From the NCBI GenBank assembly GCA_004764695.1, contig SMSO01000033.1, positions 2,805,001 to 2,869,000 of the forward strand: a stretch of 64,000 bases of DNA, in the 5' to 3' direction. The first letter of the stretch is position 1; each line of letters starts with the position of its first letter. Source of the DNA: Schizochytrium sp. TIO01 (Eukaryota; Sar; Bigyra; Thraustochytrida; Thraustochytriidae). Of the stretch, positions 41,164 to 53,100 are shown piece after piece. The notes below the pieces were generated by a model, which saw only the letters and a program-made list of their open reading frames with translations, was not told the origin of the DNA and searched no databases. The position numbers were made by a program, and so were the translations under genes.

Positions 41164-42411
41164 TCAACCAAAGATATCATCAAACTCATTCATAGGTCCA
41201 CCAGCAGTGTTCATTCCACCATACCCATCTCCCACTCCGTTGCCATACATACGGTTGCCGTACATTGAATTACTGTACATAGAAGACCCATACGGAGAGC
41301 TTCCGTACATTGATGATCCGTACATAGAACCGTTGCCGTACTGAGACCCATACATGGAATTCCCATACATGGGGGATCCATACATCCCTGGAGAATTGTA
41401 CATTCCGTACATGCCACCAGCATTGGCCATCATGGAGCCAGCACCAGCAGGCATCAATCCACCTTGATTGTTGATACTGTCCCATTGCTGTGAGAGCATA
41501 TTTTCATTTGGAGTCTTGCTGCGTGACATGCGCTTTAGAATAATCTTGATACCCCGGTAGCCAGCGTACAAAATAACAATGCCAATTAGCCAGCGAATCA
41601 TGCGCCGACGACGCTCTGCCTTAATCTCCTCGGGCGACGGAAGAGGCAAAGGCTGGCCAGTGTGAGGATCAATTTGCGGTAATGGGGGGGCGCCGGTAAA
41701 AAAGCCAATGACCTCGTGAGCTGCACCCCCGATACGCTCGACAAAATGAGCAAATGCTCCAAAAGCATACTGAATAGCTTCCGCATTCATACCAAGAAGC
41801 TCTGTCATTTGACCCAGGTTCCCCACAGTCTGGTGCATAGCTCCGAGCCAGCCCATCTGACCCATCATCATTGGATTCATGCCCATACCCATGCCGCCAT
41901 ACATACCGCCACCGTACATTCCACCGCCGTACATGCTCCCGCCATAGCCTCCATACATACCGCCTCCATAGCCACCGTAGCCTCCGTAGCCGCTGCTGCC
42001 ATACATACCGCCTCCAAATCGATTTCCATACATACCACTGCCATACGAGCTACCATAACCTCCGTAAGAACTGGCACCATAGCCACTATTCTGACCGTAC
42101 ATAGATGATCCATATGTGTTCGCTCCGTACGGCGAGTTTGCCGCGCCATACTGGGAGCCATACGCAGCGCTTGCGCCGTAGGGGCTGGCAGCAGTTGTCG
42201 CGGCAACACCATTTATGCCAGGCATAGCAGCACCGGCTGTCGCGGCAGAGACTGGAGCACCAGGTGCTCCAGGCACATTTGTTGTAGCAGGCGAGACTCC
42301 TGGAGCAGAGCTAGCGGCTGTGGCATCGACAGTTCCTGCTGGTGAAGCGGTTGTAGCTGCAGAAGCGCCCGAGGACGTCTCCCAAGGCTTAGGTGGTGAT
42401 GCCGTGGCCAT
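41164..42411 (-). CDS. PEX13: Peroxin 13, YG-rich, without SH3 domain
   Basis: 415 residues from ATG 42411. The N-terminus has the PEX13 hallmark P-P-K-P-W-E (residues 6-11), then Ala/Pro/Thr linker. A Tyr-Gly-rich region covers about 78-175 (SSMYG, GGYGG, GGGMYGG). A conserved amphipathic region around MHQTVGNLGQMTELLGMN and a membrane segment at about 271-292 (IRWLIGIVILYAGYRGIKII) follow. Instead of the SH3 domain of yeast and animal PEX13, the C-terminus has a second YG block (about 334-400, SPMYGNSMYG type) and ends EFDDIFG. PEX13 docks import receptors on the peroxisome membrane; YG-rich parts form the import meshwork. It is divergent from the NC2alpha-like gene. Confidence 0.87.
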   Translation of the reverse strand: MATASPPKPWETSSGASAATTASPAGTVDATAASSAPGVSPATTNVPGAPGAPVSAATAGAAMPGINGVAATTAASPYGASAAYGSQYGAANSPYGANTYGSSMYGQNSGYGASSYGGYGSSYGSGMYGNRFGGGMYGSSGYGGYGGYGGGMYGGYGGSMYGGGMYGGGMYGGMGMGMNPMMMGQMGWLGAMHQTVGNLGQMTELLGMNAEAIQYAFGAFAHFVERIGGAAHEVIGFFTGAPPLPQIDPHTGQPLPLPSPEEIKAERRRRMIRWLIGIVILYAGYRGIKIILKRMSRSKTPNENMLSQQWDSINNQGGLMPAGAGSMMANAGGMYGMYNSPGMYGSPMYGNSMYGSQYGNGSMYGSSMYGSSPYGSSMYSNSMYGNRMYGNGVGDGYGGMNTAGGPMNEFDDIFG

Positions 42412-43187
42412 GGTAGCTGTTAGAGTTTCTTGCTGCAAGGTTCACGGGGAGGAAAATGAAGGCGACCTTGTTTTTCCCACCCTCTAGAGGAGCTGGTTGC
42501 TACGAGTTTGATGACGAAGAAATCAGAAGGGATTTGATTTGTTGATCACCTGAAAAGGGAAAAGCAAGGTGCTCACACGAGCGGGCCCTTTCTCACTCAG
42601 TTGAGCAGAAGTTGAGCAGAAGGATCGATGTGCAAATGTACCGACGACTCTCCCTTCTTCGGAGGAGCTCTTCGTTCGCTTCTGCGACTTTCACGCGTGA
42701 GATAAACCTCACGTGCACCTGGAACTCGAGTGGAGCTGTATACAGTCGCTTTGCCGTGGGAATATGTATGCCAGGGTTTCGGGTTTGTGGGAATAAATGA
42801 AGAAACAACAGACAACAGTGCCACGATGAGCGCCTTGAAGTCTTCGATTCCCATAGGCCGATGGAACCAACGCGGACCCAATGCAGAACACTAATATTTG
42901 CAGTAAAAAACATAATCACTAGTAATTAACCTAGGTACTAAGCCTATTCGTTAATTCATTCATTAGCGAGCGCTTCAAGTTAAAATGAGGAGCTCCAGCA
43001 TTCCCAAACTGCCGGAGAAGGCAGCAAAGGACCAGAAATCTAGGCTAATTTGGGCTGAAGGAGAAGAAGAGGGAGGAAAAGAAGTTGCTGTGGCTTGGCC
43101 TACGCTTGACGATTTTTGTGCTGCTACGGAGGAGATCAGTTGTTCTTGTTGTGATCAATCTTCAAAGGCTACTAGTTTGACTGCAAG
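42412..43187. promoter_or_regulatory. Divergent promoter region, PEX13 / NC2alpha-like
   Basis: About 0.78 kb shared upstream region. The frame starting ATG 42985 runs into the first exon of the neighbour in another frame and is probably 5' UTR. No specific motif is assigned. Confidence 0.45.
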
Positions 43188-43893
43188 ATGGCAAACGTCC
43201 AAATGGTACGTGTTTGCAAGGGATGGCGTGCCCATTTGATGGAAGAGAAGGCAGGCTGAGATGTGGTCACTGTTTTCAATTAATAAGTAGGATTTCTTGA
43301 CGCGATGTACAAAACTCCGGCGCTAACGCTTTGTGTATTCTTATACGTTCGTGGATGAATATAGTCACGCATCAAGCGTGTTATGCAGGATGTGCAAGGC
43401 ACAGGGCAAGTGCCTAAGTCCGTGTGCGAAGACATGGCACTCATTGTTGGTATGTTTGTAGATGACGTAGTGGACAAAGCGGTTCAAGCTGCACCTAAGT
43501 CTGACACTGGTTTAGTCACTCTGGATGAGCATATGATGTAAGTTGTATCTCTTTTTTCTTCTATTTTCGCTATTGGGCATGCTCGCTAACCTAACACATT
43601 ATAGTCGGGCTGTTGTAGAACGTGAGAAATCGTTCGACTTTCTACGCACCATCCGTGTAGCTCCACAACCTGCGAATTATGCGCCAAGAGGAGCCAAGCG
43701 GCAACGAAAAGGTGAGAAAGATTCGAGTGACTCTGCAGACAAAAAGATGAATGAGGAATTAGACTCCCAAATGGATAAGAATCGGTTTGATACAGGGACT
43801 TACCAACTCCAATCATCAACTCTGCCTATGGGGTTAGAGACCAAAGACGGACAAAATGACCGATCATCTGATGAAGACTCAGACTATGATTGA
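43188..43893 (+). CDS. Histone-fold protein, NC2alpha/DRAP1-like, three exons
   Basis: Exons 43188-43205, 43365-43537 and 43605-43893 (donors GTACGT and GTAAGT, acceptors TAG; phases 0 and 2) give 159 residues. The product starts MANVQM, then SRIKRVMQDVQGTGQVPKSV, a long helix around MALIVGMFVDDVVDKAV, and after the second splice IRAVVEREKSFDFLRTI. This is the histone-fold pattern of the NC2alpha/DRAP1 and Dpb3/CHRAC group: RIK-x-[IV]-MQ start and FDFL end. The C-terminus is basic (APRGAKRQRKGEK), then acidic (DRSSDEDSDYD). NC2alpha with NC2beta represses or redirects TBP at promoters; a replication or chromatin-remodelling subunit is the alternative. The six-codon first exon is tiny but gives the only phase-0 join. 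Confidence 0.65.
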
Positions 43894-44414
43894 AGCAATG
43901 CTTCCCATGGTTGCCCCAATAATGCATGCTACCTTCGAGATAGGCGGCGCCTCTTTTATGCACAAGCTTGATGAAATACGGTGTTGGACTTTTTTCATTT
44001 TAAGCGAGGCATCTTTCGACTACATTTAATCTGTCCAGCACTTGTAATGTAGTATATATGTACCCAACCATTTGGATTCATTTAAAATAATGAGAAATCG
44101 AAGGACAGGTCTTCTAGAAAGAATTAAACACAAGCCAAAAATTACAAAGTGATAGAATATGTGAGCTAGTAGAACTTGGGACTGCGTAGAAGGTCCCCCT
44201 TTTTTACTTTAGAGGAGAGGATCAAATAAGTGTTGTTAAGATGGTCTGTGTGTGAACGACAAATTGACGTATGGTATAATTAGCTTGCCCCGCGTGACCG
44301 AAGACAATGAATAAGCCATTGATAATGCTTTAGCATCAAAGAAGTCTCCCATGTTTAAATGCACGCATGAGCATAGTCAATCCCCCAAAGAGGGCTAAAA
44401 AAAATTATCTGTAC
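43894..44414. other. Convergent 3' intergenic region
   Basis: About 0.5 kb between converging genes. Nothing beyond AT-rich sequence seen. Confidence 0.5.
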
Positions 44415-45503
44415 CTATGGCAAAACTTGCAACTCGGAAGGTGGAGTGTAGACTGTATTAATACCAGTGTGTGGGGGACATTTGTTGAAAGGGGCCGCTT
44501 GGAAAGCGCGCACGGTGATGCCAAGTGCGCAATCAATTGGCGCAAAGCCAGGCTCTCCAATTAAACTAAGGCCTGTGATCGAGTAGTGTGCATGGAGAAT
44601 ATCTGGATACGCGTGTGGTGGTTTCCCAGCGTACTTGGAGAATCCACCTATTGGGGATTGGCAAGACAAGAGGAAAGATCGGGTGGTAGCTTGATCAATC
44701 CAGTTCACACGGCCCAGCATTTGCAAAGCGCCACCTACCCAGAATGTATAGCATGTATCAGGAACCTTGTTGATGCGGCCGTTAAAGCCACCGCACTGGC
44801 GGGATACCAGAAAGCGCTCAAGGTTCTCGCGGTCAATGCCGTCAAGGCGGCCAAGCAAAGTCAATGAGGCCACGGCGGTATAGATTGCACCTGCGTGGGT
44901 TTCTTGGTCCGGCAAAATGCCAAAGCCTCCGTCAAAAGACTGAGATGAGCGAATAAATTCTGCAGTTTTGTCCACATCGATACCGGAAAAATCTTGCAAC
45001 ATGAAAGATACAGCACAAGCACAGAAGACAAATCGCATATCGTTTTCAGTACCACAAGCCACAGCCTGGAAAGAACCGTCAGGTTGCTGCAGACTCCGTA
45101 GGCCAGCAATAATGGATTTTTTATCTAGACGCGAGTAATCGTCACCCAAGATAGCAAGCACAAGGAGAGCACAGTAAGTCATAGATACATGTGCTTGATG
45201 ATAACGACTGACCTTGGCGTCTTCGTCCATGGCCCCAAGAAAGCCACCACCAAGAAAGCCACCACTCCCAGCTCCATTTGAATCAGTCACTCTAACCTGG
45301 TTTGCATAAACCCAGTCGATGATCTCCTGTTTGTTAGGCACACGGTCCAACGCCCCAAGCATGTCCAAAGCGTTGAGTGCAAAGTAGACCATCATGAGTC
45401 GACTCGTGTCCAGAGAGGTATACGCAGATGGCACGAGGCCAAGAAATGAGTTGAAGTAGCGCACATGAAGCTCTCTCGCTACGCCACCTCCCTCGCCGTC
45501 CAT
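44415..45503 (-). CDS. PGGT1B: Geranylgeranyltransferase type I beta subunit
   Basis: 362 residues from ATG 45503 (an upstream extension would need TTG). Prenyltransferase alpha-alpha-barrel repeats are clear: LRSLQQPDGSFQA, FIRSSQSFDGGFG, FLVSRQCGGFNGR and FLLSCQSPIGGFSKY. Zinc ligands are D249 and C251 in P-D-T-C-Y-T-F-W and H304 in D-I-L-H-A-H-Y. The D-T-C-Y-x-F-W-V-G-x-x-L form and the N-G/F-N-G-R-x-N-K block favour GGTase-I over farnesyltransferase or Rab GGTase. With the shared alpha subunit it attaches geranylgeranyl to CaaX proteins such as Rho GTPases. Length is typical and no domain is missing. Confidence 0.87.
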   Translation of the reverse strand: MDGEGGGVARELHVRYFNSFLGLVPSAYTSLDTSRLMMVYFALNALDMLGALDRVPNKQEIIDWVYANQVRVTDSNGAGSGGFLGGGFLGAMDEDAKVSRYHQAHVSMTYCALLVLAILGDDYSRLDKKSIIAGLRSLQQPDGSFQAVACGTENDMRFVFCACAVSFMLQDFSGIDVDKTAEFIRSSQSFDGGFGILPDQETHAGAIYTAVASLTLLGRLDGIDRENLERFLVSRQCGGFNGRINKVPDTCYTFWVGGALQMLGRVNWIDQATTRSFLLSCQSPIGGFSKYAGKPPHAYPDILHAHYSITGLSLIGEPGFAPIDCALGITVRAFQAAPFNKCPPHTGINTVYTPPSELQVLP

Positions 45504-47854
45504 GGTTTTAGTCTCGTTCAAACTTTTAGGTCTGTGGGCTTGACGGGCAAATACAATGTGCTTCAACAGATCATTTATTTTTTTACTGTTTCTGCAAGAC
45601 TCACACGATATTGGTATTGTTTTCGCTAGTCACGATTAATAGTACTGTATTTTTAACTGACTCAGAAAAGCTATAGATCAGAAAGAAGGAATTCGGTGTA
45701 TGTAACGGAGACAACTCATTCGACAGCAAATAGCTACCACTTAGTTTATTGCTTCTTATTTGTAGTGATAATTTCTACACGAGCACCGAGACTGTATTCC
45801 AAACAGCTGATAAGACCAACCTTTTTAATTCTCAATTCTCAAATTAAAGCATGTATCTTGCTATAGATGACCTAGACCAATCGCTAGAATCAATTGATTT
45901 ATTGCATTAGAAGAACCTTTCTTTACTGCCCTTGTGCATGATTTGGGATAGACAAACGAAGCAGTAAATACTGAGATCCTAGTTACTTTTTTGAATAACA
46001 AACTGAGATTTAACTCGGGTAGAAAGTATCTCGCACGACCTCTGACAAGTGAAATACGCATTGCAACATTTGATCAGGTTCTGTAAAAGTATCTCTTCTG
46101 AAATGTGAAATACGAATTGCAACATTCGAGTTTTTATCACGCCTAACTTTTGACGATAAAAGGGTCATCTCAACTTGACCTCCTTTGACACATACGACAA
46201 CCAGCAATATCATCTGTAGGACAAACTATGATCAGTGTCTCAAAGAAGAGTCATCCTCCCTGGCCTTTGCATGTGAGGTGCTAGGTTTAAGAGCAGTAGT
46301 GAAAGGGCTAGAGGAAAGGCTATGAAAGATGGTAGGGCTTCCATTCTCTTTCTTTTCTTACCTTTTCTTTCTTTCTTTCTACAAAAGAAAAAATCAAAAT
46401 GGCCGTGTTGATGAATGACAGAACCATTTCAAGGAACAAAAAGTCTCACACACGATCAAGACGCGTGCCCCATGTGGTCCCGACTGCAGCGTATGCCGCT
46501 TCGGTAAGTTAGTGATTGGTGCTCATAGATGCAGGGTTATCTGGAAGCCTGTATGAGCGAGAGGAGTACAAGTTACATGTGTTGAGCGATGCGTTGTGGC
46601 TTTGTGCGATCATGGCTATACTCTGCAGACTTCTGAGGATAGCACGAAAGAGATGGCGTGCAATGCAACTTTGTGATCAAAGCGAACGTGAGGGGCATTA
46701 GAAAAGGATTGAAACCTGCATCAAAGGAAGTCTGTTGTTTCAAGGTTCACGAGTACTGTATCGAAGGGGCGACCAGCAGCCATGAATTAAAAAAAGACCA
46801 TACCCTCTGCACTCTAGCAGTGCATATGAGATACAGTAGAAGTCCTCCACCACATAATATGATGTTCTTGTCAGTGAGTGCTCAAGATTCCCATGGAATG
46901 GTGATTATTTTCATGTGCTCATACCTTGATTCTTCGCAAAAACACCTCTTGTTTGTGGTTCATGGAGGTACAGCTACATCGTCTTGGCTCCTACAAGCGT
47001 AGAGAGTTTGTAATTTCCTTCTGAATGAGGCATTTAGATTTTGTTGTCATACACTCCCTCTGCCAATAAGAGAGGCTTTATAGCATATTATCCTGTGATG
47101 TTGTTTCCTACAAAAGCAAATGTCATACACATTTTAGTCAGAAACAAGGCTATACATTTCATCACCATCCTCTTCGTCTACATTTCGCCGAGGCATGTTC
47201 TTTGAGACAGTTGCTAAGTTAAAGATGAAAAGGCATTGCTTCGGCTTTTATGCTCCTAAGCCATCTATTAGAAATTATTGGAGCCTTCTTTTGGGACAGT
47301 GGGTTGCCCCCGTGTTTCATTATACTCAGACTGTGAAGTGACTCGGTATTGTTTCTATGACATAATCGACCAAATACATAATATTCCAGCAGCAACAGCA
47401 GCAGCGCTAACAGAAGAAGAAGAAAAAGGAGAAAACAAACTTATTCTTTAATTTAAAGAGAGTTTTTTCTTTAAATTTAAAAAAAAAAACAGCTGCTGCT
47501 GGAGGATCGGCAAGAGAGGTCTCTAGCTATAGCTAGGTAGGAAGGAAACCTAGGAGGGCACCAAGGGAGAAAAAGGTAGGGTGTGCAGGTGATCACAAAA
47601 CTAAGCTTGAAATGTCTGGCAGATCATTAATGAACGAAAATTACTAACTTGAATTGCACGACGTGGGGACTCGACGACTGGCTGGCACACGACTCGATCT
47701 CACAACAGGTGGAAAATTCTGCTTGGAGGCCAGGCAATAGTCACTGTTGTGATTGCCAGGTCACGGCTGCACACGTTGCAAGAGCTCGAGAATCAACAGC
47801 TGCACGGCAGCGCTTTCGGAGGCCTCCAAAAGCAAGAGCAAGCCCAACAGCAAA
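45504..47854. other. Gene-poor stretch, 2.35 kb
   Basis: No supported gene. An imperfect direct repeat of about 45 bp (46020-46069 and 46084-46127, sharing GTGAAATACG.ATTGCAACAT) lies near 46.05 kb. A short plus-strand frame from ATG 46399 ends at a GTAAGT donor-like site (46504) but I cannot extend it into a known protein. Confidence 0.45.
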
Positions 47855-49307
47855 ATGCCCGGGATGATGAAGATCATTTCGGTGGTTTTACCGATTCTCA
47901 TCGCAGTTCACGCGATTAGATTATATGATTCGCTGGGAATTAACAAAGATCTAGGACCTAATAAACCTCAAGGCTGTGCACTTATCGCAAGTGATATTCT
48001 AGGTGTCGAAGATCTCGTCCAGTATCGCCCAGGAATTCTAATTGGTACGTCTAAAGCTGAAGCTGGATCATTGACAAATGGCATGGCGGCAACCATGTTT
48101 GCAAGGCGAAACCCATTTGCTTTCCTTGAACCCAACTTTGCATGCCTCAAGCAAATATGATAGCTTACTTTTAGGAATCGATTCTCTCACTTTTCATTTT
48201 AATATGCTTGTCTTCTATTTGTGGCTCTTTAAATGCGGTTTCGTTTGCGACCATGCATCAATTTGCTTCATTTCCAAATGTGCTATTTGAAACACTCGTC
48301 GCGTTTCCACAGGTACGGCTGCCGGAGTTTTTGTAGCAGAACAGCAAGGTCCGCAAACTCGGGAACCCGGTTATCTAATCCTTGTAGATGGCCGCAACGG
48401 CAAGCTGCCTCTGGTGCGGAAGCTTCGAGTTCAAAATTTGCCAGATATGTGGTTTATTCCCCATGGTATCTTTTATTCAGCAAACACAGAGAGGGTGTAC
48501 GTGGTGAATCATGCAGTTGTATCTGGACAAGGAACCCGCGTAGAAGTGTTTGCGGTCAAATCTGACGAAGAGGGTTTGCCGCAACTAAAATGGCTCATGT
48601 CAATTGGTGGTAAAGACACCTTTTTTGATTTTGCGCTCAACAGTGTTGTTGAGGGTAGTGAGAACGAGATTTACGTGACGCAGTGGCAATCAACCCCAGT
48701 GCCAAAGAAAGGAAGTCTACATCCTGAGACTTGGCAAGAGGTCTTGAGCCGCATTGTTCAGCTTCTTCTAACATTTTTCATGCTCCCGGGCAATCAGGGA
48801 ATCTATCGCTGCACCTTTGACGCAGAGACATTCAAGACAGAAGCCACGCAATGTAAAATTGCGTCGTGGTACTTTGTGGGAGCCAATGGTCTTACTATCT
48901 CCCAGGACCTCACTCGAGTTTACCTTGTAGACCTTTATGCGCATAAAATTTACTCGCACTCACGGAACAGGACCAATGGCGATCTAACGCTGCTTCTTAA
49001 TGAAACCATCAACTGCCCACACGCAATTGATAATGTCCACTACGACGCAGAGACTGGTGAGCTCCATACGGGAACAATCCCAAAGATATCTCAAATTTTG
49101 AACCACGAACCTGTGTCAGGGACGTTTCAAGTGTTTTCAAAGTCAAACAATGCCTTCAACTTTTATGACAAGGTGGAACAGCGTGTTGTTCATGATGGAT
49201 CTCTTCTAAGCGAGTTTTCTGTGTGCATGCCTCTGAAAGTTTCTAATGCATCGTGGTCCCTTTGCGGCGGCCCTGTTGAGAATGGGTTACTTATTTGCCC
49301 TGCCTAG
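47855..49307 (+). CDS. Paraoxonase/arylesterase family protein, two exons
   Basis: Exons 47855-48044 and 48313-49307 (GTACGT donor, CAG acceptor, phase 1) give 394 residues. The hydrophobic N-terminus (IISVVLPILIAVHAI) resembles the uncleaved signal anchor of PONs. The calcium-binding E-D pair is at 52-53 (GVEDLV). The paired histidines are H114 (FIPHGIF) and H130 (VVNHAV). Propeller strands include FDFALNSVVEG, G-A-N-G-L-T-I-S-Q-D, then AHKIYSHSRN and IDNVHYDAETGELHTG. PONs are six-bladed calcium-dependent lactonases/arylesterases. The usual GTNDHYF blade motif is replaced by VTQWQSTP, so substrate range may differ. Convergent with the LRR-ROCO gene. Confidence 0.86.
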
Positions 49308-50158
49308 CCTACGCTTCAGTCTACTATACCTCTAAATGAATATTTAGGTATGAGCGGTCTTTTGTTCAATATTATTTTGTGTTACAAGAACTAAATTCTG
49401 CAGCCGTACTATTTCGCTCATCAGTGTCATCTGTATGGATTCAGGTCTCCATCCTGTCATGATTCTCTCTCTCATGGTGATACACAATGTGTCTCTGAAC
49501 AAATACTTTGTCCTGAGTTTTATTTGTGTAAATGAAAGATCCGATTCATTAGGAGTCTCCAAAAATGAGATTTGAATTGGCTTAGATGTAACTTATTGTT
49601 CGAGTACGACTGTTTTTGCACTGCGATTGTGCATAATAAACACGGATATGAAGTGAGAGATCTGAAGCAATATAAACTTGAATGTTTTTCACATTGGTTG
49701 ATCACAGTGAAAACACAAACGTTGATGCGAAGCAAAGTGAAAGATGTCGGCGGATCTATCATTTAGAGAGATGGTCTGATGAATGACGCTCCTAATTGTT
49801 CAAAAGACATGGGGGGTGAGAGTACCCTCGCTCTTACAAGTGATTGATGCACCTAAGGAGGGTAGTTCGATATGATCTGGATGTGCTCGTGTTGACAAAG
49901 TTATGTGCAATTGAAGTTTTAATGACGCAGTCCAAGGAAGCAAATCAAGATAGGGAAGTTCAAGTACTGGAAAACTCTACAAAGAGGAATTACGATTGCA
50001 ACTTTGCCCGCCTCCAAATCTTCCCCCTTGATCAGGTTACATCCAATTGCATAGCGGGTGTTCCAGAGTAGAACAAATGTAAAACGACAGTATCATCCTA
50101 TTCAACTAATAAGGCACTTGCAAATAGACTACCAACATTAAGCTTTTGGCATTCGTTG
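49308..50158. other. Convergent 3' intergenic region
   Basis: About 0.85 kb between the paraoxonase and LRR-ROCO-TIR 3' ends. Small unassigned frames only. Confidence 0.5.
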
Positions 50159-53100
50159 TTATTTTTGAGCATCTCCTCTGATGAGGAAGTGAATCATATC
50201 ATGCAGTTCCTTGACTTTATCTTGGGTATCACCATCCGACATATCAACATACAGAGGATTCATTCCCCACGATGCGCCAAAGATGCCTATCCATTCTGAC
50301 GTGCTCAAGAGAACTTTGTCAATCACAACTGGGATCATAAGTTCCCGATATTTTCTCTTAACTAAGTACTCAAACTCGTAACGGCAATAGTCTTCCTGGA
50401 CAGGTTTCGAGTTTACCTTCTCCATGTATTCCCGTGTAACAAAGACAACGCCCACTTTGGAATCATCAATACCCTGAGTCATAATACGAGTAATGTCGCC
50501 ATGCTGCATCTCGTTTCGATCGAGCCAGCACGATAAGCCATGATCTTGTTCTAATGCATCACTCACGCGACATACAAGGCTATGCACAGACATGTCTTTG
50601 CCCCACGCGTGTGATAAGAAAACATCATATTTTTCCTTGCGTTGCAATGCTGACCTTAAGTTCATCTTCTCCGCATCGTCTCTGCTTGCGAAAAAAAGGG
50701 AGAAACATTCGAAGGGCAACAGCCTACGGGCTCTAGAAAGGACTACGCATTTTTTTGGTTTGGCCAAAACACTGATAGAGGCGCAGCTCTTATCCTCCAT
50801 AGTACCATCGCAGCTGAGAAACAACTTCGGATTCAGATTTTGTTTCATGAAAGCTTTATCAATCAACTGTAGTTGAGATTGCAATAGCTCCACACAACTC
50901 ACCAATCTTCTCTTTTCCGAGGTATCATCCTCGTCCGTTAAGAAGCGGAAGATAATGCGACATTTAGATGTATCTGCAAAAAGAAATACATATATTCCAT
51001 CAAAGATTATGCTTGCCACATTTGCATACACCTGTGCAACCTCAACAAGCCCTTCTGGAAACTCTGAAACCATACTTGCAACCAAGCGTTGAAACACTCC
51101 GCCAGGGAAAAAGTCCAACTCAATATACATTAAATCGGCGCCTTCAAATTGCAATTCCAGATCATCGCGCTCATCCTCAGAAATAGGCGCCAACAAACTG
51201 GGAACTAGCAAAGCACCCTCTGTATCCAAGTCTCCAATCCATGGGCTTCTGCTTGCGAGAAGCATCTCTGTCATGAGTACAGAAAAGTAGCCAACTAAGA
51301 GTGGCTGACCCCAGAGTTTTGACAACAACAACTGGCTCACCACACCACGTTTCTCCCATGTATCTAGGTCCCCGAACCAATCTGTTGGTATATCAGCCTC
51401 TATAGCCACTTCTTTCATTTTTTGCACATGCTTTTGCATATGCATTGGATCACAAACAACTCGTGACAAGTTGTCCAGCAGCCATTGAGGTTGCAGAATC
51501 ACATATTTTGCCAGAGTGGGCGTAGAGGTGAGATGCACAATTACACCTAGCTCGTGCATGAGCTCCAACATATCCATGGTCTCATCTCTTGAAATACCAC
51601 AGGAACTTGTTGCAAGCTCATACACAGCATCAAGCTCAAAGTAGTCTCTGTTGGTTGCAAACATACGATCTAAACAGAGAGACCATCGTAGTGGCACCTC
51701 CTCTTTTACATAAGGCTGTGAGGCTGCAGTCGTCGTGAGAAGCTTGCGAAGAAGCTCGCGGCGCGATGGGTCACTTCTTTCGGTGTTGTCCAGAGGGTGA
51801 AAGTGCAAACCCTCTGTTTTGTTTGTTACAAGGAAAAGGCCTTTGACCCCAGGCAAGAGCCCTTCCAACGCAGTGTTAACGAGCTTCAAATCTTCGATAG
51901 GATCACGCAGAGCATCAAGGTATGTTCCCACAAGAAGAAACGTGGCTCCATTCGCATGTAAGCGTATTGAGTCTAGCCAGAATCGAATCGTGTTCAGTGC
52001 CGTCTCTTTGTCCTCCATTAATGCATAGTCAGAATAACCCTGGAAATTATGCTTTCCAATCACTTCTCGCATATCGAAAACGATGACATACACGCCAAAC
52101 TTGGTTAAAAATAGGTGGTGCAAAGCGTAGAATACCTCCTGCCCTCCATAATCCCAAATGGAGAAACTGACATCCTCTTTAACTTTTTCGCTGCCCCTCT
52201 CTTCTAGTTCAAGCTTTACAGAAGCCTTGAAAGACTTAGCCACCTCATCAGTCTTAACCTTAAGCTCAGGTTTCAATCTTTTATCCGTCCGAGGCCCAGA
52301 CAGTCTGGCCAGTGATTTACGTAAACTTCGGCGAATACTCTTTCGCCCTCCAAGCACCTGTTGCTTCGCAAGAGCCTCACTGAGGTCCGCAGACTGATAG
52401 CCTCTGGGGTCCTCTTGCCAATCTGTTGTACGGATCAGCTTTAATTCTACACCAACAGTCGAGTGATGTTCCGGCACAAAAGACTGATTAAGTAACGTCC
52501 GAATAGTTGATGTCTTACCACCACCTCCCTTTCCAACCACCATAAGCTTTGCTCGCCCCCACCGAACCTTTTCATTTTTTGAGAACGCATTCATCGCAGA
52601 ATTTACAAACTGATCCGCAATATTTTTTGCCAGCATCAACCGACTCCCAATTTGGTCTCGCACGGTTTGAGGGATATTATCATTTAGACTTTTGGAACTG
52701 TTAGTTTTTTTTTTTTAACAATTCTATTCTCCTCTAGAAAAACTTAAAAACCTTCTTCTTCCGTTAGGGTTTTAAAGAGAAGATGAAACTTACAGGATAT
52801 TACAAAGGACCTTATTTACGTCTAACGCTCCAGCCACTGCCTTCGCACCCTCTGAGCCGATATCATTCCATTGAAGACTGTTGGATTGATTGAATAATGC
52901 ATTCAACATACACAAGGATGTGAGCTATCTAATTGCGCGTATCATATATTTCTTCAAAGCAATGGTCGAGAATCAGAAACATTCTTTGCAAGCAAGTAAG
53001 AAAGCGTCGACCTACTCAAGTGATTTTAACGAGCGATTCTCTCTCAGTGCTGCAGCCATTGCCTGTGCTCCCTCGTCACCAAGTTTATTGTTTGGAAGGC

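Noticed and set aside
42593-42919. Minus-strand frames between PEX13 and the NC2alpha-like gene
   Set aside because: No motifs, mutually overlapping in two frames, and located in the promoter region.
46399-46570. Possible spliced histone-fold fragment (PTAAYAAS joined to GYLEAC)
   Set aside because: The match to H2A-type sequences is very short and the frame stops soon after the putative join.
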